NCBI GenBank assembly: GCA_003281605.1
Contig: QCBM01000003.1
Location: 124,001-188,000 of the forward strand
Length of the DNA stretch: 64,000 bases
Reading direction: 5' to 3'
Source: Prochlorococcus sp. AG-347-I06
Lineage (GTDB): Bacteria; Cyanobacteriota; Cyanobacteriia; PCC-6307; Cyanobiaceae
The translations under genes were made by a program, and so were the position numbers. Within the stretch, counting starts at the first letter, position 1; each line of letters starts with the position of its first letter. Shown here piece by piece: positions 58,441 through 64,000 of this stretch. The notes beneath the pieces were generated by a model. That model made no database searches. It saw only the letters and a program-made list of their open reading frames with translations, and was not told the DNA's origin.

Positions 58441-60081
58441 TTATATTGTTGGAGCTTTTAGAATATCGTTTGTTTTATTTCCTGAAAAAATATTTGTTTT
58501 TACTGCACCTCTAACTGCAGTTAAATCTCGATCAACCAAATTATTTATAGATGCAATATAACTTTCAGTAACTAATCTTGGGTACAAACCTATTCCGATA
58601 ATCGGCAAAAGTAAACAAGCAATAATATAAACTTCCCTTGGCTCTGCATCTATAAGTTTTCGTTCTTCGATTAATTTAGGATTTTCTTTACCAAAGAAAA
58701 TCTCTCTTAACATAGAAAGTAGATAAATAGGAGTGAGTATTACACCGATAGCAGCTAAAGAGGCCATCACTACCCTAAAAGGAAGTGTATACACTTCATC
58801 AGTAACAAATCCAGTAAATACCATCAATTCGGAAACAAATCCACTCATACCAGGTAAAGCGAGGGAAGCCAGGGAGCAAGCAGTCCAAAGGGCAAACATT
58901 ATTCGCATTTTTTGTCCTACACCACTCATTTCATCAAGTTTAAGAGTCTTTGTTCTGTCATAGGTGGCCCCAACAAGAAAAAATAAACTTGCGCCAATTA
59001 ATCCATGACTAACCATTTGCAGCATGGCTCCGCTTGTTCCAAGGCTACTAAAACTTCCTATGCCAATGAGAACGAAACCCATATGACTTATCGAACTGTA
59101 TGCAATTTTTCTTTTAAGATTTCTTTGAGCAAAAGAAGTTAATGCAGCATAAATTATATTGACAACCCCAAGAACTATTAATAACGGGGCAAATTGAGCA
59201 TGAGCAACGGGTAATAATTGCGCGTTAAATCTTAAAAGAGCATATCCTCCCATCTTCAATAAAATTCCTGCTAAAAGCATATGAACAGGAGCTGTAGCCT
59301 CTCCATGTGCATCTGGTAGCCAAGTATGAAGAGGTACTATTGGTAGTTTCACACCAAATGCAATTAAAAGCCCTACATAACATAATATTTGGAATTTTTG
59401 ACTAAAATCTTGAGCTGCCAAGTGAGAAAACTCAAAGTTAGGAATTTCTGTACCATAGAAACCCATTGCTAAAGCTGCAAGAAGAATGAAGATAGAACTG
59501 CCAGCTGTATAAATAATGAATTTTGTTGCTGCATATTGTCGATTTTTACCACCCCATATAGCCAGTAATAAATAAACGGGAATTAACTCAAGTTCCCAAG
59601 TTAGAAAGAATAAAAGCATATCTTGCACGGCAAACACAGCGATTTGCCCACCATCCATAACCAATATCAAAAAGAAAAATAACTTTGATTTGAACTTGAC
59701 TGGCCATGCAGCAAGAACTGCTAGAGCAGTTATAAAACTAGTCAATAATATTAAAGGCATTGACATGCCATCAGCGCCAACAGACCAAGTAAGACCTAAA
59801 TCAGGGAGCCAACTAATATTTTCTTTAAGTTGAACATTTTCATTACTAATATCAAAGCCATTTATATACGAACCTACAGTTATTAAAAAAGTTATTAATG
59901 CAATAGACAATGCAAACCATCTCACCTCTTTGCCATCCCCTTTATCCGGGAAAAAAGGTATCACAAATGCACTTCCAATTGGGAATAAAATTGAAGCAGA
60001 TAACCAAGGAAAATTAGACAATCCAGCTCCCAAAGTTCCCAACATTTGTGTCGCAAAATGCGTATAAAAATAAGTACTCAA
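58441..60081 (-). CDS. ndhD: NDH-1 subunit NdhD (NdhD1 type)
   Basis: A 546-residue proton-pumping subunit with about 14 helices, of the NuoM family. [49 protein letters not shown] and [10 protein letters not shown] are hallmark segments. Pairing with ndhF upstream suggests the NdhD1/F1 form of the respiratory and cyclic NDH-1 complex rather than the CO2-uptake forms. It is 85 bases downstream of ndhF. Confidence 0.96.
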   Translation of the reverse strand: MSTYFYTHFATQMLGTLGAGLSNFPWLSASILFPIGSAFVIPFFPDKGDGKEVRWFALSIALITFLITVGSYINGFDISNENVQLKENISWLPDLGLTWSVGADGMSMPLILLTSFITALAVLAAWPVKFKSKLFFFLILVMDGGQIAVFAVQDMLLFFLTWELELIPVYLLLAIWGGKNRQYAATKFIIYTAGSSIFILLAALAMGFYGTEIPNFEFSHLAAQDFSQKFQILCYVGLLIAFGVKLPIVPLHTWLPDAHGEATAPVHMLLAGILLKMGGYALLRFNAQLLPVAHAQFAPLLIVLGVVNIIYAALTSFAQRNLKRKIAYSSISHMGFVLIGIGSFSSLGTSGAMLQMVSHGLIGASLFFLVGATYDRTKTLKLDEMSGVGQKMRIMFALWTACSLASLALPGMSGFVSELMVFTGFVTDEVYTLPFRVVMASLAAIGVILTPIYLLSMLREIFFGKENPKLIEERKLIDAEPREVYIIACLLLPIIGIGLYPRLVTESYIASINNLVDRDLTAVRGAVKTNIFSGNKTNDILKAPTI

Positions 60082-60166
60082 TTTAATAAGAAATTTATCT
60101 TAAATAAAGTCTAGAAATTTTCTGTATTTTTTCACCCCAATGAACAGTGAAGACACACAATTGTAA

Positions 60167-62188
60167 TTAAGATACTTGAGGAGATTGAAAACCAAAGATA
60201 GCAACTAGTAAAATTACACCTCCAAAAACAATAAGCGCATAAAATTGAGCCCTACCAGTCTCAAAATATTTTAAACCTTCTCCGCTACCTAAAGTTACAA
60301 GTCCAGTAAGATTTACTACGCCATCAACAACCTTAGAATCGACCTCTAAAACTTCTTTAGCAAGTTTTCTACTACCCTTAACAAAAAGTTTTTCATTAAT
60401 ATCATCTAAATACCATTTATTTGATAAAAATCGGTTGATACTAGGAAACTTTTCGGCAAATAAAACTGATAAGTTAATTTTTTTCATAAAATATGCCTGA
60501 TAAGCAATAATGATCCCAGCTGATGCAATAAGTACTGAAGCAAGTGCTAATGGCAAAAATTCTTTTAACTCAAAGGCTTTTGCAGCAGTCTCTGCTTCTT
60601 CAGGATCTAGTAAATTTGCAATTTTGCTATCCCAGGGAAGACCCATAAAACCGATAATTACAGACGGTACCGCTAAAAATACCAAGGGAAATGTCATTGA
60701 CCAGGGTGACTCATGAATGGAGCCATTTTCTTCATGCTCTTCTTCACTTTCTTCATCTAGGTTTATTTTAGAGGATATTAGGAGCTCTTTTTGCAATTCT
60801 TTATTCTCACCTCTGAATTCTCCTTCAAATGTCAAGAAATAAAGTCTAAACATATAAAAAGCAGTCATACCAGCTGTTAGAAGTCCTACAAACCAAAAAG
60901 CTGGGAATGATATAAAAGCATTTCCGAGTATCTCGTCTTTACTCCAAAAACCTGCCAATGGTGGAATTCCACTAATTGCTACACAACCTATTAAAAATGT
61001 TGTTGCTGTATAAGGCATTTTTTTTCTTAAACCGCCCATCAATCGCATATCTTGAGCTAATACAGGCTGATGGCCAACTACTTCTTCCATAGCATGTATT
61101 ACTGACCCAGATCCCAAAAATAACATTGCTTTAAAGCAAGCATGAGTTACTAAATGAAAAATTCCTGCTACTGGTGCTCCACAACCCATTGCGAGCATCA
61201 TATACCCAAGCTGAGAAACTGTGCTGTAAGCTAAACCTTTTTTTAAATCCATTTGAGTCAAAGCAATAGAGGCTCCTAAAAAACAAGTAATGGTGCCAAC
61301 TAAAGCAATAATGAACTGAATAGAGGGGAATATTGAATACAAAGGTTGAAGTCTTGCTACGAGAAAGATTCCGGCTGCAACCATTGTTGCGGCATGGATA
61401 AGTGCAGAAATTGGTGTAGGACCTTCCATTGCATCAGGTAACCATACATGAAGAGGAAACTGAGCGGATTTAGCCATTGGACCTAGAAAAACCAAAAAAC
61501 AAAGTAATAAAGCAGCCCAAATAGGTATCGAATGGTCAGATATCGATTGAGAAATTCCAGTAGCTATTTCATTAAAATCAAAACTATTTGTTGCCCAAAA
61601 TAGGCCAAGAATTCCTAGTAATAAACCAAAATCTCCCACTCTATTAACAACAAATGCTTTTTGTGCAGCATGTGCAGCGCCATCCCTGTCATACCAAAAA
61701 CCAACTAATAAATAAGAACACATCCCAACTAATTCCCAAAAAACATAAATTTCTAATAGATTCGGACTAACTATTAATCCCATCATTGAACTGCTAAATA
61801 ATGCTAAATATGTAAAAAATCTGACATATCCTTTGTCATGCGCCATGTAACCATGCGAGTAAATCATTACCAGCAAAGTTATTGTAGTTACTAACGCAAG
61901 CATCACACTCCCTAAAGGATCAAGAACAAACCCCATTGGAATTGTGAAATCCCCTGCATTAGCCCATACAAATAATTTTTCTACTGATTGATAACCATTA
62001 ACTTGTTCAATTAAAGCTTTATAACTAATTACCGCAGAAATTCCAACGAAAGAAATCAGACCTACAGAAACAATTTCTCTTGAATTATTAATTTTCTTGT
62101 TAATGCTTATTAGTCCTAAGCCAGAAAGCACTGCTCCAATAAGTGGAAAAACGGGAATTAACCAGGCAATTTCTGAAGCTTGTGGCAT
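60167..62188 (-). CDS. ndhF: NDH-1 subunit NdhF (NdhF1 type)
   Basis: A 673-residue NuoL-type subunit with about 16 helices, including the C-terminal lateral helix. FWELVGMCSYLLVGFWYDRDGAAHAAQKAF, LHVWLPDAMEGPTPISALIHAATMVAAG and the STVSQLGYMMLA segment are clear. An acidic cytoplasmic insertion (LDEESEEEHEENGS) is near residue 475. It is followed by ndhD and preceded by the Z-ISO-like gene, all on the minus strand. Confidence 0.97.
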   Translation of the reverse strand: MPQASEIAWLIPVFPLIGAVLSGLGLISINKKINNSREIVSVGLISFVGISAVISYKALIEQVNGYQSVEKLFVWANAGDFTIPMGFVLDPLGSVMLALVTTITLLVMIYSHGYMAHDKGYVRFFTYLALFSSSMMGLIVSPNLLEIYVFWELVGMCSYLLVGFWYDRDGAAHAAQKAFVVNRVGDFGLLLGILGLFWATNSFDFNEIATGISQSISDHSIPIWAALLLCFLVFLGPMAKSAQFPLHVWLPDAMEGPTPISALIHAATMVAAGIFLVARLQPLYSIFPSIQFIIALVGTITCFLGASIALTQMDLKKGLAYSTVSQLGYMMLAMGCGAPVAGIFHLVTHACFKAMLFLGSGSVIHAMEEVVGHQPVLAQDMRLMGGLRKKMPYTATTFLIGCVAISGIPPLAGFWSKDEILGNAFISFPAFWFVGLLTAGMTAFYMFRLYFLTFEGEFRGENKELQKELLISSKINLDEESEEEHEENGSIHESPWSMTFPLVFLAVPSVIIGFMGLPWDSKIANLLDPEEAETAAKAFELKEFLPLALASVLIASAGIIIAYQAYFMKKINLSVLFAEKFPSINRFLSNKWYLDDINEKLFVKGSRKLAKEVLEVDSKVVDGVVNLTGLVTLGSGEGLKYFETGRAQFYALIVFGGVILLVAIFGFQSPQVS

Positions 62189-62221
62189 TTTTTAAAGTAC
62201 TTATGTTTTGATTTTAAACTG

Positions 62222-62950
62222 TCAATTGAAAAATTCAGACAAAAATGATGAATTAAATGTTTTTACAGCAATATTTATATATTGATGAGACCACCAAAGT
62301 AAACTTATTGCAATTAATATGCCGACTTGAGATAACCTAAAAAATTCTTTAATCTTAAATTCTTGCCTCCCCTCAAGTATCGCCAAGAAAGGTATTATGG
62401 AAGTATTTTTTTTAAAATTTTCAAATTCTTCTCCAAATCTATTTGCCAATCTCTTGTCGCCATGCCAGATTGCAAAAAGGTGATGCAAAACTAAGCCAAT
62501 AGAAGTTACTAATGTGAATGATGTACCAATCCATAAAGTATGAGCAAAACACCAAATTATCTGACCAAATGCTTGTGGATGTCTTGTGATTCGCATTATC
62601 CCAGTTCCATAAATTCGTACTGTAGGTTTTAAAACGGATGGTATTTCAAGCAAATTGTAAGTAGCGGGATATAAAAATAAAAAACTTATTGCAGTTAAGA
62701 ACCAAACGACCATAAAAACAAAATTATTGCCCTGTAAATTCCATAACCTGATTCCGTCATATCTATGAGCTAAAAAATAACTAATCAAGATAATTGCAGA
62801 TGGCAAACTTAAAAAAACAAAACATAACCGCCATAATCTTGGACCCATAATAGATTCTGCTTTGATTCTTAAAGCAGCTCCCCCACTATGAATGACCGCA
62901 AAAATCAAAATTAAAATTAAGATGATTAGCGAAGTTTTATGAGTCTCCAT
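62222..62950 (-). CDS. NnrU-domain membrane protein, probable 15-cis-zeta-carotene isomerase
   Basis: A 242-residue protein with about six hydrophobic helices matching the NnrU family. Candidate heme-ligand histidines are H21 in VIHSGGAALR and those in MRITRHPQAFGQIIWCFAHTLW. Plant Z-ISO is NnrU-like and isomerises tri-cis-zeta-carotene using heme b. Cyanobacteria with the poly-cis carotene pathway need this step, so Z-ISO is the best guess. Its start is 33 bases upstream of ndhF, and it diverges from rbcR. Confidence 0.8.
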   Translation of the reverse strand: METHKTSLIILILILIFAVIHSGGAALRIKAESIMGPRLWRLCFVFLSLPSAIILISYFLAHRYDGIRLWNLQGNNFVFMVVWFLTAISFLFLYPATYNLLEIPSVLKPTVRIYGTGIMRITRHPQAFGQIIWCFAHTLWIGTSFTLVTSIGLVLHHLFAIWHGDKRLANRFGEEFENFKKNTSIIPFLAILEGRQEFKIKEFFRLSQVGILIAISLLWWSHQYINIAVKTFNSSFLSEFFN

Positions 62951-63033
62951 TAATTTAAATTTTTCAAATAAATTTTGTTCTTAACAAGAATGCTCCTAGG
63001 CATTAGAATTATAAGAAATTGTAGGCATAATAG

Positions 63034-63978
63034 ATGCCAGAATTACCATTTACACTCGACCAATTAAGAATATTAAAAGCTATAGCAGCTCAAGGGAGTT
63101 TTAAAAAAGCTGCAGATCTCTTATATGTAACCCAACCTGCCGTAAGTTTACAAATACAAAATTTAGAAAAACAACTTGAAATCACAATTTTCGACAGAGG
63201 TGGTAGGAAGGCTCTATTAACTGAAGCAGGGAGGCTATTACTTGAATATTGTGAACGAATTTTGAATCAATGCGACGAAGCTTGCAAAGCTATTGAAGAT
63301 TTAAATAGCTTAAAAGGTGGAACTCTTGTCATTGGAGCGAGCCAAACAACGGGTACCTATTTAATGCCGAGAATGATAGGACTATTCAGACAAAAATACC
63401 CTGATGTATCAGTTCAACTTCAAGTTCATAGTACGAGAAGAACTGGTTGGAGTGTGGCCAATGGACAAATTGACTTAGCCATTATTGGCGGACAATTACC
63501 TGGAGATTTGGAAAATTTACTACAAGTAATTCCATATGCCACTGATGAATTGGCATTAGTTTTACCATCTAAACATCCACTTTCGACCAAAAAAGAGCTT
63601 CTAAAAGAAGACTTATACAAATTAAATTTTGTAACATTAGATTCACAATCTACAACAAGAAAAGTAGTTGACAAACTTCTCCAAGATTCTGGGCTTGATA
63701 TTCAAAGATTAAAAATTGAGATGGAACTTAACTCTCTTGAAGCAATCAAGAATGCAGTTCAATCAGGTTTAGGAGCTTCCTTTTTGCCTGTTGTTTCTAT
63801 TGAAAGAGAATTATCGGCTGGAACAATCCACAAAGCATACGTTGCTGATTTAGAGGTAAAAAGAGAACTTAAATTAATTACTAATCCGTCAAGATATACA
63901 TCAAGAGCATCAGAAGTATTTAAGAAAAACATACTCCCACAATTTGCTAGTTTAGAGAGCCCTTTGAGGTATACATAA
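63034..63978 (+). CDS. rbcR: LysR-type regulator, RbcR (Ycf30) type
   Basis: A 314-residue LysR-family regulator. The N-terminal winged HTH (about 5-65) reads [20 protein letters not shown] and then [20 protein letters not shown]. An effector-binding domain follows (about 95-300), starting [18 protein letters not shown]. It resembles RbcR/CmpR/NdhR regulators, which tune Rubisco, carbon uptake and NDH-1 genes in response to metabolites. RbcR is favoured because Prochlorococcus keeps few such genes and because of the Ycf30-like N terminus. It diverges from the Z-ISO-ndhF-ndhD unit by 83 bases. Confidence 0.9.
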   Translation: MPELPFTLDQLRILKAIAAQGSFKKAADLLYVTQPAVSLQIQNLEKQLEITIFDRGGRKALLTEAGRLLLEYCERILNQCDEACKAIEDLNSLKGGTLVIGASQTTGTYLMPRMIGLFRQKYPDVSVQLQVHSTRRTGWSVANGQIDLAIIGGQLPGDLENLLQVIPYATDELALVLPSKHPLSTKKELLKEDLYKLNFVTLDSQSTTRKVVDKLLQDSGLDIQRLKIEMELNSLEAIKNAVQSGLGASFLPVVSIERELSAGTIHKAYVADLEVKRELKLITNPSRYTSRASEVFKKNILPQFASLESPLRYT

Positions 63979-64000
63979 TATAGATCAAAACTGAATTGCT

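Overview
The window is AT-rich, densely coding DNA from a marine picocyanobacterium, almost certainly a high-light-type Prochlorococcus. Pointers are the strong A/T codon bias and very short intergenic spaces, the photosynthetic gene set (ndhA-I-G-E, ndhH, ndhD, ndhF, chlM, phylloquinone genes, an RbcR-type regulator, an SbtA/SbtB-type bicarbonate module), and cyanobacterial families such as DUF3285, DUF3352 and NnrU/Z-ISO. It reads as core chromosome. I find no insertion sequence, prophage, integrase, CRISPR array, tRNA or rRNA. No gap between genes exceeds about 265 bases. The strain cannot be fixed by reading alone.

Layout. 1-925: 3' end of an SbtA-like bicarbonate transporter and its SbtB/PII partner. 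948-5433: a thioredoxin-reductase-like flavoprotein, a small coiled-coil protein, an ABC1/UbiB kinase and enolase. 5696-12603: a ClpB2-type Hsp100, then secE-nusG-rplK-rplA, an L10 leader, rplJ-rplL and rnhA. 12610-19988: pyrD, a CobC/CobD-like aminotransferase, murG, an exported unknown, pgk, an RbgA-type GTPase and a RluD-type pseudouridine synthase. 19981-29754: a double-ATPase ABC protein, relA/spoT, DUF2062, mnmE, nadC, argS and a HisC-like aminotransferase. 29751-33377 (minus): a compact six-gene run, prfB-DUF3285-ybeY-dgkA-pabA/trpG-MBL-like. 33454-40876: grxC-gshB, then the phylloquinone block menF / menA-menC-menE / DHNA-CoA thioesterase, and ndhH. 40915-49297: rsmH, a cysteine desulfurase, a NarL-type response regulator, chlM, purE, cysC, a SUI1 protein, trpB, a rhodanese and DUF3352. 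49424-54805: gltA, ndhA-I-G-E, nadK and a CYTH protein. 54890-63978: a 62-aa protein, a PedR-like LuxR regulator, metF, a sugar-nucleotide pyrophosphorylase, scpA, ndhD, ndhF, a Z-ISO-like protein and rbcR.

How it fits together. Two themes recur: photosynthetic electron transport (six NDH-1 subunits, phylloquinone for photosystem I, chlorophyll and carotenoid steps, inorganic-carbon uptake and Rubisco regulation) and the translation machinery (four ribosomal proteins, RF2, ArgS, MnmE, RbgA, RluD, YbeY, RsmH, SUI1). The genome is strongly compacted: all 15 convergent gene pairs are separated by at most 34 bases, and six of them overlap.

I did not find a wholly new multi-gene system. The best leads are proteins that keep a family fold but have lost defining residues: a thioredoxin-reductase-like protein without an NADPH site, a ClpB without NBD1 arginine fingers, a metallo-beta-lactamase-fold protein without its metal motif, and an SbtB without the C-terminal R-loop. 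RNA-level signals are an RF2 programmed frameshift, an L10 leader followed by a 10-bp inverted repeat at the rplJ start, and strong hairpins at 5592-5629 and 11851-11875.
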